Assembly (NCBI RefSeq): GCF_011397635.1
Contig: NC_064775.1
Coordinates: 11,496,952-11,560,951, forward strand
Direction of reading: 5' to 3'
Origin: Epinephelus fuscoguttatus
Taxonomy: Eukaryota; Chordata; Actinopteri; Perciformes; Serranidae
DNA length: 64,000 nucleotides
Below the pieces are notes generated by a model. The model saw only the letters and a list, made by a program, of their open reading frames with translations. It did no database searches and was not told the origin of the DNA. The position numbers and the translations under genes were made by a program. This document shows positions 1 to 11,550 of the stretch, piece by piece (the stretch's first letter is position 1; every line of letters starts with the position of its first letter).

Positions 1-420
1 TGTGGGGACTTCTAATCAGCACATAAGCCTATTTTCTCTGAGTCATGTTTTACCTCCACATGGAACGCCTTGTTTGGTAATTTAGTTATATTTTCATACT
101 GTTATGTGACAACAACATGGTGTAACTTTGTTATATAATGTACTGTCAAACAGGCCTTGTCGACTTTTGTTGAAGATGTCAATAGAAACCAGGGAATGTT
201 TGTGGAGTAAGCAAAAGCAACAGGGTATGAGATCGCAGTAAGATGAGAGAGGGAAAACAAGACATGTTACAGTGCTGGAAAAACATGCTGCCACTCCTTA
301 AACAAATCATTTCTGCTGGTCAATAGAAATACTGGTATCTGCGCACCTTTAATGCCACGGGTAGAACAAGTAGTACTAAACGTTGGATTCTTCAGCTAAA
401 CAATCAACTGCTCTGATCAC

Positions 421-3008
421 CTGAGGGCTACATGAGGGGCGGAGCTCCCAGTGATGGTGCAGAGGTAGGGTTTGGTGTTGAACTGGGAGATGATCAGCTG
501 GATGGTGACCTGAGACGTCTCATATTGGAAAGGACTAAAAGTCACAGTGATCTTCTCCTCACCATTGGCTGGTATCACACCTGGGAGAGCAATGAGAGGA
601 CGACAGGGATGAATGGGTGTGTGCATTTGGCTTGCCTGGGTCAGTGAAACAAAGTATTTTGTTCAAAATAATGGATGAATGGTGTTGTTGTTGGGACATT
701 GCCAGGAAAAGGCCTTTCTAAAATAAGAAACTCATTTGTATCTCTTCTCCTCATTCCAGATTTGTACCGCTGATAAAACTGCAGCCATAATTCACATCCT
801 AAGTGCTTGGTTCCGCCACGTGTTATGATGCTTTCCAGACCATGAATACTGCTTAGTGTCAGCGTGTGGAAACTGGAGGCATCATTCAGTTTGGCAGTGA
901 CTTGTTTAATACACAACACTGGTGTGCTGTTTTGAGAAAACACAGCACCTGCTCTCCTGGTGGGTTCTATTCTTAATCTGGGAGGCTAAATGAGAACTAT
1001 CAATGGAAAAACTACTTATCACAGTTATATGGGTAGCAAACAAGAAGCAGAATGCCAACATGTTCTCTTAAAGACACAAAATGTACTGTAGAAATCATGT
1101 TTCACTTGCCCATACCTGTAAGGGGATGGATGGAGAAAGCGTCATGTGGCTGAATAACATGCACCTGAAACTTAAAGTCAACAGGGCAGCTGCATCTCAG
1201 AGGAATAGCATGGCAAACACTGGAGACAGGTGGAAAAACACAGAGATGAGAGATCTGTTTTTTATTTGACACCAACAGTTGAACGGAGGCATGGTTGGCT
1301 GTATGGAAGAATACGAAGAGACAGGCGGGCCCTCGGGCAGATGGGAGGTCAAAAAACAGTCCATCACAGATCATGACACACAAGCTGTACGTCATAGACA
1401 CACACACACACACCTCTGTCCAAGTGGTACGGCTGATAGGTCGATATGAGAGGGGATGTGCAGGTCATCGATGACAGGGTAAGCATGAACTGGAATTAAC
1501 AGGTTCTCTTCCCCCTTGGATAGGGTGTGGATGGGTTGAACGAACAAGACAAGAGAAAACATGAGAGAGGAAATATAGATAAGACTGGACTCAAAGTAAA
1601 TATGGGAGTGTATCCTCAAAACAGACAAAGCAACTATGAATAGTTACAGGTTTGCTGAGCCGTATGTCTTTCCAGTAAGTGTTAATGTCAAAGCAAAGTC
1701 CTCTGAGAATCATTTAAGATGAACACTAAACACTAAATGCTTAAAATACAAAGATTTGAGTGTAAAACAAACAGCAGTACAGTATCCACAGTGTCAGATC
1801 CTGACCTTGCAGTGAACCCGTACGCAGTCGTAGAAGTAACGCCACTCGTCAGGACAGAACCTGACCTTCACTGTGTAGGCGAGACCCGGGATGAGTCGAT
1901 ACTTGAAGTGAAACAGATGGTTGAGTCATCAGAAACAACCCTGATTGCAGTAATGGGCAAGTGGAGTTATTATATTACATTCAGGTCAACAATTAGCGAT
2001 GAAAAAAAAAAACATACCTTTTTGATATAAGCTGTTTGGAAGTGCTTGGTTTGGGTGGGAATGATATCAATATTCATGACTTCAGATGAGATGTTGATTA
2101 GTTTCTGAGGGAAAGAGGGAGAGGAGAGAACAGGAATATTCATTTCCATCCAATCATGTGCACTTGAGGAAACCATTTCCATATTCTGGGTGTTTACATC
2201 CAGTCTACAGTGCTTCATCATTCATGTATGGGGTGAAATCAGTGCCCATTCAATGAGATCAAATTCAGCCATTTATGACGGGATGGAATTTTTACAGTTA
2301 TTTCAATACTTTACTGCAATGTCTTCACCATTTCACCAAACATTGACTGAAAAAGACACAATATTGCACCCACAGAGCCCAAACAGACGCCTTGGCACAA
2401 CACCAAGGTCTACTTTCTGCTTAAAGCTCTGCTGCATTGCTGCGGTGACACACAATAACTCAAGCTTGGAAAAACCTTCCCATCAAGCACACTGATAATA
2501 CACTTCTAAATAACTCACAATCAGTAAATTAGCGGTCCAATGTAGGCTGTGAATGGGACAGTAAAAATGAGTGGTATTTTCCTCACCAGGATCTTTGTGT
2601 AATCCTTCCCCAGCTCAAACCCACTGAAGTGAAGCTCAGGAGGCTCCGCTTGGATCAGAGTGTTGCTCTTCAGTTTGGCATAGATTTCTATAAAGGTGCA
2701 AAAAAACAATTACTGAAGTGTAATGAGCTTTTTGCATCACAGAAAATGTACGCTTTCCAGACATTTAAAACATCAAACCCTACAGTAGGTTACTGTAAGG
2801 TTAAATAGCTGGTATCAGTACAAAAACAGCATTAACGCACTCCATCAGAGAGTTTCAGAGGTTACGCCTCATACGCACTTGATTCCAGTAGATGATTTGG
2901 AACACTGGCTCTGCTCCTGCTATCCTCCACCAGCTGGCTCAGAGGCAGAGGGGTCCCCCTCCTGAGGGGCTCTGACAGTATCTGCGGGGCAGAGAGGGCC
3001 ACCTCCAT
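421..3008 (-). CDS. cfap221: cilia- and flagella-associated protein 221 (PCDP1), N-terminal seven coding exons, 3' part outside the window
   Basis: Coding exons in transcript order are 3008-2879, 2687-2587, 2104-2018, 1901-1806, 1514-1414, 1219-1116 and 580-421. All have GT donors and AG acceptors, and the phases join without a frame break. The start is the ATG at 3008, directly after an acceptor, so a non-coding first exon must lie upstream. The product matches the N-terminus of CFAP221: NHLLESK and IYAKLKSN in the first two exons, then [36 protein letters not shown] and [11 protein letters not shown]. The repeated Ig-like (ASH/MSP-type) strands around residues 45-270 are typical of axonemal proteins. 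CFAP221 belongs to the central-pair C1d projection of motile cilia and was described as a calmodulin-binding protein; both are family knowledge. The last exon ends in phase 2 at a GT donor, and later exons are beyond position 1. The donor after exon 5 sits in a GT repeat. Confidence 0.93.
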
Positions 3009-3270
3009 CCTGGCAAAAGGTCAGTGCTGGCTGCTCATGAGAGAAATGACAGCAGGCTGGAGGACAGACAAGGAGACAGCGCTATGTTGGGAAATATTCT
3101 GATGGTAAACCTATGAATTTATAATGTGAGTACAAGAGGGGAGACAGGGAAGGACAGCGGGTTATTATGTGGACAATTTGTGGTCACTTAGGTGAATTAG
3201 CTTGCATGGAGAATCACTGTCATACAGTACATGCACTTGCAGCATCCATATCTGTAATGTGCATTAATAG

Positions 3271-4205
3271 AGGCTTTTTACATTTTATAACATTGCAGCC
3301 TTGTGTTAAAAATGTTCGAATTCATCCCCCCCCTCCCAATCCAACTGCACTCAACCTTATACTGCACTAAAAAAAAACCTAGCTTTTTTCCCAAATTTAT
3401 TACAAAGAAAAACTGAAATATCACAATAGCGTAGGTATTCAGCACTTAAGTGAAGCCCCGTTGGCAGCGATTTCAGCCTTGAGACTTCTCGGGTGTGATG
3501 CAACAAGCCTTGCACACCTGGATTTGGGGATTTTCTCTTCTCTGAAGTTCCTCTCAACTTGTCAAGTTGGATGGGGACCATCTGTAGAGCCATTTGCAGG
3601 TCTCCAGAGACGTTTTGTGAGGTTCAAATGTGAGCTCTGGCTGTGCCACTCAAGGATATTCGCTCCTGCATAGTCCTTTCTCACAGCAGGCAACATTTTG
3701 TCACAGTAGGAAGCGCACAGGTGTTACTGATAACACTAATGATGGCTCAAGTGAACCTGAAATCAAAGCAGCTAAATGGAATTCAGTTATCATTCACCAT
3801 TTACACATGTGCGTCTCCTACTGTGACTTGTTTAAACCTCTAACATAGAAAAGGCCTGTTGTCTTGGCTGTTTGCTTGGGGTCACTGTCCTGTTGGAAGG
3901 CGACCCTTTGACTCACCCTGATGTCCTGAGCGCTCTGGACCAGGTTTTCAATCGGCTTCCACCGAACCCTGACCAGTCTCCGCCCCCAGTCCCTGCCACT
4001 GCCACCAGTCAATCAACTCAATTAACCACAGGTGCTCTCCAATCAAGGTGCAGAAACATCTCGAAGACAATCAAGAGGAATGGGAGGCACCTGGCTATGT
4101 CACTCTGGGGTATTTAGTGTAGTTAAATAAAGGAAAAAATAATATAAACGATTGTAGCATCATAAAATGTGAAAAAGGTGAATGGGGTCTGACTACTTCC
4201 TGGAT
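3271..4205 (-). mobile_element. Tc1/mariner-like DNA transposon, internally deleted
   Basis: Both ends carry related inverted termini around the core cattttataacattg (left) and catcataaaatgtgaaaaagg (right). The interior matches, from memory, the widespread fish Tc1-type element in reverse orientation. The stretches near 3465-3650 and 3860-3990 recall its transposase coding region, but stops and frameshifts break the frame and much of the interior is missing. It lies between the cfap221 start codon and the likely cfap221 promoter, so it is probably within the first intron of cfap221. It is non-autonomous. Confidence 0.75.
3700..3827. mobile_element. short foldback element (MITE-like) nested in the Tc1-like copy
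   Basis: The segment begins GTCACAGTAGGAAGCGCACA and ends with the near-perfect reverse complement, TGTGCGTCTCCTACTGTGAC, giving about 20-bp terminal inverted repeats around a 128-bp element. It interrupts sequence that otherwise matches the interior of the Tc1-like copy, so it inserted later. No coding capacity. The family was not identified. Confidence 0.55.
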
Positions 4206-4677
4206 GCAGAAATTCCGCTGCCTGTATTCAACTACGTAATTCTAAAAGAAAAAAAAGTAATAAAAAGTAACACATTTGACATATTTACTTCGTACTAGAT
4301 ATAGGCAGCTGACTTTAAATTCATTTTTAAGACGACGAAGACACAGAAAGACAGTCTTCTTATTTATGTTAACAGCTGGCTCTAATTATCTTATGTGCGA
4401 CTTTAGCAAGGAGGCTAACAATAGCAACACCGCTAATGCTAACCTACCTATTAGCTTAATTTGACGATGCTACCGTCACTTAATTATACGCTTCATAGCA
4501 AGTTTTATCACCTTCTCATTAAAAAAACTTATGAACAATTAAACTTCAGAACTTACTTAAGTTTTAGACAACGGGTTGTGTTTGTTGTTCAGATAAAACA
4601 GCCATATTCCTTCTTTATTCGTGGCAGAAACATTTCCTTTAATTCCAAGAGAAAGGACCCCACTCTCTAACACTGTC

Positions 4678-4692
4678 GTTGTCATAGTGACC
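4678..4692. promoter_or_regulatory. candidate RFX X-box in the cfap221/receptor intergenic region
   Basis: The sequence GTTGTC-AT-AGTGAC fits the X-box pattern RYYRYY-N(1-3)-RRNRRC at every position. A GC box (GGGGCGGG) follows about 20 bp away at about 4707-4714. RFX factors drive motile-cilium genes, and cfap221 reads away from this site. Its first coding exon is preceded by an acceptor, so the transcription start must be upstream of 3009, and this GC-richer patch is a plausible place. The degenerate pattern also occurs by chance, so this is inference. Confidence 0.4.
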
Positions 4693-5179
4693 CCAGTGCT
4701 CTGAAGGGGCGGGACCAACAGCCTGGGAGCGAACACGATTTGTTGGCTGAACTACGTCAATCCACCAAAATAAAACCAGAAGCTAGCCATGCCACCTTCA
4801 AAATAAAAGCACAATTACAAACACAATGCTGCGTATTGCTTGTTATGTTTTGTTTGACTGTAAATACAATTTAACTACGTTATATATATGAACACTGTCA
4901 TTTAGTATGGCTCTGTTGCTACATACCAACACAGTTTTGACACAAATGCAAGATTATTGATTTTATTTTGAAGGTGACGATATGAAGTTGTAATTTTATT
5001 ATAGCTGCATTGATTAGCGCTTATCAGATTGCCCTGGAGAATACAGTGCGGGCTCATCGACACTGTGAGTAGGCCTGTGTTTGATTTTCAGACCTCATAT
5101 ATCTGCAGCAGGGCAGGATGCTTGCTTTTCATTCTAATCTGATATGCGCCGTGAGGTTTGGACGTAGGCACCTATCTTG

Positions 5180-8100
5180 ATGGAAAAAAGGAAGCTGTCA
5201 GACAAAATGAAAAAAGTTGGACTTATTGGAGTGCTGCTGTTACCCCAGGTGAGAAAATGCATGCATGTTTTAATTCTAATGTATATAATTTAAGAGCAAG
5301 TGTACTATCGTGTAATTATTTGCAGGCAAAGTCGTCATCAGGGTGTCATCCTCATGTTAATCTTGTCAGAGAGGAGGAAAAGTGCATGACAGATCTTTTA
5401 AAGTCACACAGAGCAACAGGTGGGTTTAATGCAGTTTCTAGATTGTGCATTTGGCACATATTGTTTTAAGTTATACTTTTAAAATTATTGAATAACAACA
5501 TTTTTTAAGTGTGAAGCAGCAATCTTGATTTCTGACATGATTAAAATCTTTGAATCAAGCCCTTCTCGACCTACAGAAATTTGATGCAATGTCTTAGTGA
5601 CATCTAGTGGTTATATCATTTAATGCACTCTCACTTCCAAAACTTGCATAAGGCAGAGTGTATTTATATGTAAGGGTCACGATTAATCCAAATATGGTGT
5701 TTTTGCAATATAATATTCTGCAACTAAAAAAAAAATCAGAGCCCTCAAATAAAAGGTGTTATTTCTGCTCCACTATTGAAGAAAACAATATCAGTGTGCA
5801 CTGTAAGGGAATGTGGGATGACCTGAACTGCTGGCCACCTGCATCTCTTGGAGAAACTGTCTCTCAGCCATGTCCAGACTTTTTCAATTCAGAAGGTGAG
5901 ACACAACACATGCACACACAATGACATGCATTTGCACTCCAAACAGACACCCATTATCTATAGTACATTTCACTGGTTAATTATTTGCCAGGCACCCGAT
6001 TTGTTTGCATAAAGAACTGAGACGGTTTCCTCCTCTCAGGGGCTCTATCCAAACATTCAGCCATAAAATGCTTGAGTACATAGACATCATGTATCACCCT
6101 GGAGTGCTATGTTTATGTTGTTGAGAGATTAGGACAATAGATTTAATAATAATTTATCTTAAGAACCAGAGCACCTGAAGAGGGAAAGTAATGGTCTTGA
6201 AGCATTTCACCGTCTAATAAATTTGAGATCTACATGCTCCACATCTCCTGACCAGCAGGACAAACATCCTCATAAGACATCATTTTCAGGGTATATTTAT
6301 TTGTCTGTCTGGCTCAAATGTGCTTTCAGACAACAGTAACAGATGTAGGATTTATTGCTATTCTGCAGGTAAAGTGCACCGCAACTGCACCGCCAGTGGC
6401 TGGACAGACCCGCTCGTCCCACATGAAGATGCATGCGGCTACACTTTCAATGAGACGCTCCACTTCCTTGGAGAGGTGGGTGGTAACTAACATGCATACA
6501 GTATGTGCAGATGATATCTAATATAAGGCTATAAAGCACTGAAGCACCCAATTTTGTGTCATAAAAGGACTTGACTATCCAAGTGCAGACATACGGTAAC
6601 TCTTGAGGTGGCTCTGAATCATAATAGAGGTCAACTGTGTGTGACTGTAATCATTATTTATATGCATGCTTAGGTCTGTGAGCCAATGGGAAGACAGTAT
6701 AGGATCCGTGTGTGATAAAGTTCCTTTTCTGCCACAAAAGTTTAAGAGCAAATAAGCTGCTACTTTTACACTTAATTAAACTCCTAATTATGGACACCCA
6801 ATTCAGCCAGTGTGATTAAAAAAGATCCTGTGAGTCATTATAATGATTTTTTTCCTCAAAACAAGTAGTTAGTATCTCAAAACAATGACTTACTATCTAA
6901 AAATAAAGATTTACTACCTCAAAATAATGAGACAGTATCTCAAACTAATCTCATCATCTGAGATACTTAGTATCTCAGATGATGAGTTAGTTTCTCAAAA
7001 CACTGAGTTAGTATCTCAAAACAATGCGGTAGTATCTCAAAACTAAGAGTTAGTATCTCAAAACAATGCATTGGTATCTCAAAACGCTGAGTTAGTATCT
7101 CAAAATGATGAGTAAGTATCTCAAAACAATGCATTAGTATCTCAAAACGCTGAGTTAGTATCTCAAAACAATGCGGTAGTATCTCAAAACTAAGAGTTAG
7201 TATCTCAAAACAATGCATTGGTATCTCAAAACACTGAGTTAGTATCTCAAAACAATGCGGTAGTATCTCAAAACTAAGAGTTAGTATCTCAAAACAATGC
7301 ATTAGTATCTCAAAACGCTGAGTTAGTATCTCAAAATGATGAGTTAGTATCTCAAAACACTGAGTTAGTATCTCGAAACAATGCATTAGTATCTCAAAAC
7401 GCTGAGTTAGTATCCCAAAATGATGAGTTAGTATCTCAAAACAATGCATTAGTATCTCAAAACGCTGAGTTAGTATCTTAAAACAATGCATTAGTATCTC
7501 AAAACGCTGAGTTAGTATCTCAAAACAATGCATTAGTATATCAAAACGCTGAGTTAGTATCTCAAAACAATGCATTAGTATCTCAAAAATCTGAGTTAGT
7601 ATCTCAAAACAATGCAGTAGTATCTCAAAACTAAGAGTTAGAATCTCAAAATGATGAGTTAGTATCTGAAAAATGATAAGTTAGTATCTCAAAACGCTGA
7701 GTTACTATCTCAAAATGATGAGCTACTATCTCAAAATGATGACAAACTTACCTTAAAATAATGACATAGTATCTCAAAATGGCTTAATATCTCAAAAAAA
7801 ATGACACATCTCAAAATAATGAGATAATACCTCAAAACAATGAGAAACTTTAAATTTTTTTACTTCTTTTTTTTTTTTTTACACTTATCTCGAAATATAA
7901 TACAGTATCTTAAAATAATGACAAACATATCTCAAAATAATGACTTAGTATCTCAAAATGATGACAAACTTTTAAAAAATCATAACTTATTATCTCAAAG
8001 TAATGACTGCATATTTCAAAAAATAACTTCATATCTAAAATTACTAATAAAAAGTCAATATTTCAATAAAGTTTCTCATTATAAGGACTAAGAGGATTTA

Positions 8101-11100
8101 TTCATTCATTTTAATCAGAATGAGAGGGTAAAAAAGTATCTTCTATGTAAATAATGGGCTATAGGTGAAATGAAAACCAAGGACAGTCACACGAAGAGTG
8201 AGATGTTCAAGTATTAATGAGCAAATATCACTTTATCTACAGTTTGTCATAAATACGTTCATAGCCAGCATTATAACATTAGCAAAGTGTTTATCTTTCA
8301 CACTACGAGAATTAATATTCAGCTTGTATTTTACCTGATAAAAACATTACATTTATACTATTTAAAGTCTTCAGAGAACTTTTTTCGAGGTCTTGTAAAA
8401 TAGAATTTCAAAATATGTCTGTATTTTAGGCTTGCCCCCTTATTATTAAAAATACTTTTGACATATTACCAAACTCTACCTCTGTGCCCTGTGGACTGCC
8501 CTCACCTCAGGCTTAATTTCAGTGCTTGAGTTTGAGCCACATCCTGGGCTGAAAAACTGGTCACAATAAGTAGCTGTTATTGTATTTAAATATTGTTGAT
8601 GTTATATTGTCAAATGATGCCGTCTTGGAGGTGATAAAGTGACACTGTCTTTCCCTTGTTCAGTCCTCAGATTCCCATTTGTATTTCTCCTACGTGAAAA
8701 CCATGTACACAGCTGGGTACACCCTCTCTCTCATCTCCCTCACCATCGCCGTCACCATATTCTGTCTGTTTAGGTGTGAAACTCTCTCTCTTCTTCAGCC
8801 ATAAAGACTTGTGTAAACTGTATTGGTTAAACCTGCCCTGAAAACTTAACAGCCTAATTGTGAATGTTAATATTTATTTAGAAAGCTGCACTGTACCAGG
8901 AACCACATTCACATCCAGCTGTTTATCTCCTTCATCCTGAGAGCCATCTTCATCTTCATCCGAGATGCTCTGCTATTCACTAATGAAGAGATCTACCACT
9001 GTGACTACTACCCGGTATGGATGACCAGCTGATACTCACTTTAATTTACTGCATTTACAAATGAGTGTCTGATGAACACACCTTCTTTCCTGCGCCACAG
9101 GTGGCATGTAAAGTTGTGCTGATGTTTTCCAACTACTCCATCCTGGCAAACTACAGCTGGCTGCTGGCAGAGGGTCACTTCCTCTTCACGCTGGTGAGCC
9201 GCTCCTTCTTCTCCCTAAAGAAACACCTGGCCTGGTACATCGTCCTAAGTTGGGGTAAGGGAGACTTGTTATCAATTACAATGCACCTCAGCAAAGCAAA
9301 TATTGACTCTGCGCCTTTTTTTTTTTAGATTCACCCATGTTTTATTTGATCACACAGGTTTACCTCTGATTGTTATTATCTCCTGGGGATGTGCCAAGTA
9401 CTTTTACGAAGATGAAGGGTAAGGGGGTGAAAAAAATCTCTCTCACGCATTCATTTTTAGGTATAATATTATGTAAGTGTATGATTTTAAAATGACCTCT
9501 TATCTTATTGCCATAGCTGTTGGGAGACCAGGAGACATGAATGGATTTGGTGGATACTTCGAGTGCCAGTTCTTCTGACTATATCTGTAAAACCTATTTC
9601 TATTTTACCTAAATTTCTTTTTATTTTAAAAAAAAATAGTTTGACATTTTGGGAAATACACATATTCACCTTCTTGCCAAGGGTTAGATGAGAGGATGAA
9701 TCAAGATCATCAAGATTAAACATAGAATGTATAAAATAATGGAAGTTACCTCTGTGAAGTCACCCAGTGGTTTGTGGACTCCTGTTTTGAAGTCTGAGTT
9801 TGGCATTTTGCCCTAACAGTACCTGTTAGCTTAGTTAGCGCAACACATTTGCAGTTATGGTTAATTGTGATAACGCTAATGCTAATTTTTGCTAGCTAAA
9901 ACAGGCCTAAAAGAAGCCTATACTTACCAGAAAAAGTAAATATATAACTCTTTACAAGGTCTTTTAGTACAACCAAACGTGGAACCATATTTTTTTAGGC
10001 AACCAACACGTTTCAATTAACTTTCATTGACGCGAAATCACACTGAAATAGCATCAGCTACGGCTATGCGTATACTCTGTGCATGTGGGGTAAGACTAAC
10101 ATTGTTGCCACAGTATTAGTAGTAGACTAAAAAAGTTTTTGTACCAGGCTCGAAACATTTTAATTTTTGCTTTTGAGTTGGACATTTTAACATGGTGGTC
10201 TCGGGGGATTGACTCACTTTTAGAGCCAGCCTCAAGTGATTATTAGAGGAACTGCAGTTTTGGCACCTCCACATTGGCTTCATTTTTCATCCTTGGAGGT
10301 TGCTGCTTGGGATAAACCAAACAAGGCAAACCGTGTTCATTAGTTAGCTTTAAAAGGTGCTGCATAGGTGGCCATTTTTTTTTTACCTTTGTACAGAGAC
10401 AGGCTAGCTGTTTCCACTCTCTATGCTAAGGTCAGCAAATCAGGTGCTGACGCTTTATATTCAGCACACATGTATGAAAGTGATATTAATATTCTCATCT
10501 AGCTCTCAGCAAGAAAGCAAATGAGCATATTTCCTAAATTGTCAAACTGTTTGCATTACAAAATAGTACAACAATAATGTTTTAATCCTTTCAGATGAAC
10601 CTCATCTTTTTCTTGGGCATTTTGAGGATACTGGTGAGCAAACTCAGAATGCCAGATGCACAGAGGAATGAATTCAGCCAGTACAAGTGAGTAGTGATCA
10701 CACTGTGCTATTGTTGCATTGTCGCACTATGTGCAGTATCTGATATGTAAAGCTGAGACCACTAGGGATTTACATATGAGAAAGGAGGGTCTTTGAGGAA
10801 TGGAAATGTATTTTGCATAGCATAAGGTAATAAAGAAGGTTTCTATTTGCTTTGTTAATCAGCAGCGTAACAGTACACACACACGAAAGCATGTCAGTTT
10901 CACAGGAACAGATGCAAAAACAGGGAAATTATACAGTAGGTAAAAGCCTGGGAAACTGTTCATTGTACTATCGGTGAATAAAAATATTTTGTCTTTCAGG
11001 AGGCTGATCAAATCTACATTTTTTCTGGTGGCTCTGTTTGGTCTGCATTACATCCTGTTTGTTTTCTTACCTGTTCAAGTCAGCAGCTCAGTGTTTAAGA

Positions 11101-11550
11101 TATGGACCTTTGCAGAGCTGGCTCTGTCTTCCACACAGGTAAATTAGGTGCATGTATGAAAAGGATAACATGCAGTGAAGTCAGAATAATGACAAATGAA
11201 ACTGCACTCACTGAACTTTCTCTTCAAATCTCTAAGGGTTTTGTGGTTGCTGTGCTCTACTGCTTCATGAACGGAGAGGTAGGAGCTGGTCGGCCAATTA
11301 CAGCCAAAATGCAAGTTAAAGTAAGAAGCAAATTTGGGATCTATGATTTGCATTTTTTGTCTAGGTGCAGCATGAGTTTCAGAGGAGGTGGAGGAGGTGG
11401 AGGCTGACTCAGCACCTGCCCAGTCGGCGTAGGCAGCATCACAGCTCCATCAGCCACAGCGGGTCTCCCCACACACAGGTCTCCCTGCTGCCCTGCTCCC
11501 CAGGCAATCCGACAACAGGCGGACTCCCTATGGATACTGTGGCGATGTGA
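5180..11550 (+). CDS. sctr: class B1 (secretin-type) GPCR at the SCTR syntenic position
   Basis: Thirteen coding exons join in frame: 5180-5248, 5326-5419, 5782-5895, 6369-6475, 8664-8773, 8882-9014, 9101-9254, 9358-9418, 9517-9586, 10595-10686, 11000-11138, 11237-11278 and 11365-11550, giving 456 aa. Residues 1-23 form a weak signal peptide (GLIGVLLLP core; a second Met is at codon 10). The extracellular domain has the hormone-receptor cysteines in [26 protein letters not shown] and RNC, plus N-glycosylation sites NIS, NCT and NET. Seven hydrophobic segments follow, with hallmark motifs LHCTRNHIH (TM2), NYSWLLAEG (TM3), SWGLP (TM4), EDEGCWE (ECL2), QYKRL (ICL3), LFGLHY (TM6), and [17 protein letters not shown] in TM7/H8, which includes the 42-nt exon typical of the family. 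Position between cfap221 and dbi argues for SCTR. NGEVQ, YKRL and FFSLKK resemble SCTR; CPDFF, WLLAE and GWT-P resemble GHRHR. The basic tail RRWRRWRL with TQVS recalls VPAC receptors. A GHRHR2-type assignment is possible. Expected to bind a secretin-family peptide and couple to Gs. Confidence 0.8.
6840..8060. repeat. 21-bp minisatellite with 42-bp higher-order units, in receptor intron 4
   Basis: Dozens of copies of a 21-bp unit such as CTCAAAACGCTGAGTTAGTAT run head to tail. Copies of one type (core CAATGCATTAGTATCT) alternate with a second type (core CGCTGAGTTAGTATCT) over much of 6975-7620, giving a 42-bp higher-order repeat. Both flanks decay into looser CTCAAAATAATGA copies up to about 8060. 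The unit length is a multiple of three, so the minus strand stays open for about 200 codons as a heptapeptide repeat around FEILTQR; I regard that frame as spurious. It lies wholly in the intron between exons 4 and 5. Confidence 0.9.
9638..10549. mobile_element. 0.9-kb foldback element with about 60-bp imperfect terminal inverted repeats in receptor intron 9
   Basis: The left end, from 9638, reads AGTTTGACATTTTGGGAAAT and continues to GTTAGATGAGAGGATGA. The reverse complement of the right end reads AGTTTGACAATTTAGGAAAT and continues to GCTAGATGAGAAT. This type of terminus is very frequent in fish genomes. The interior has no intact reading frame, so it is a non-autonomous element or a pair of inverted repeat copies. 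It fills most of the intron between exons 9 and 10. Confidence 0.7.

Noticed and set aside
641-943. 100-codon minus-strand frame in a cfap221 intron ([19 protein letters not shown])
   Set aside because: No match to CFAP221 and no need for an extra exon, since the flanking exons join in phase; possibly an old repeat.
1806-1901. Apparent one-base frameshift in cfap221 exon 4
   Set aside because: It came from a misreading of the reverse complement across two lines; re-reading gives an intact frame ending [22 protein letters not shown].
6967-7575. 202-codon open frame on the minus strand with a repeating [14 protein letters not shown] pattern
   Set aside because: It is the codon-register shadow of a 21-bp tandem array inside an intron; no start context, no flanking exons, and the unit is non-coding on the gene's own strand.
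6840-8060. Resemblance to a CRISPR array because of regular short repeats
   Set aside because: There are no unique spacers of constant size, repeats abut directly, and the host is a vertebrate; it is a minisatellite.
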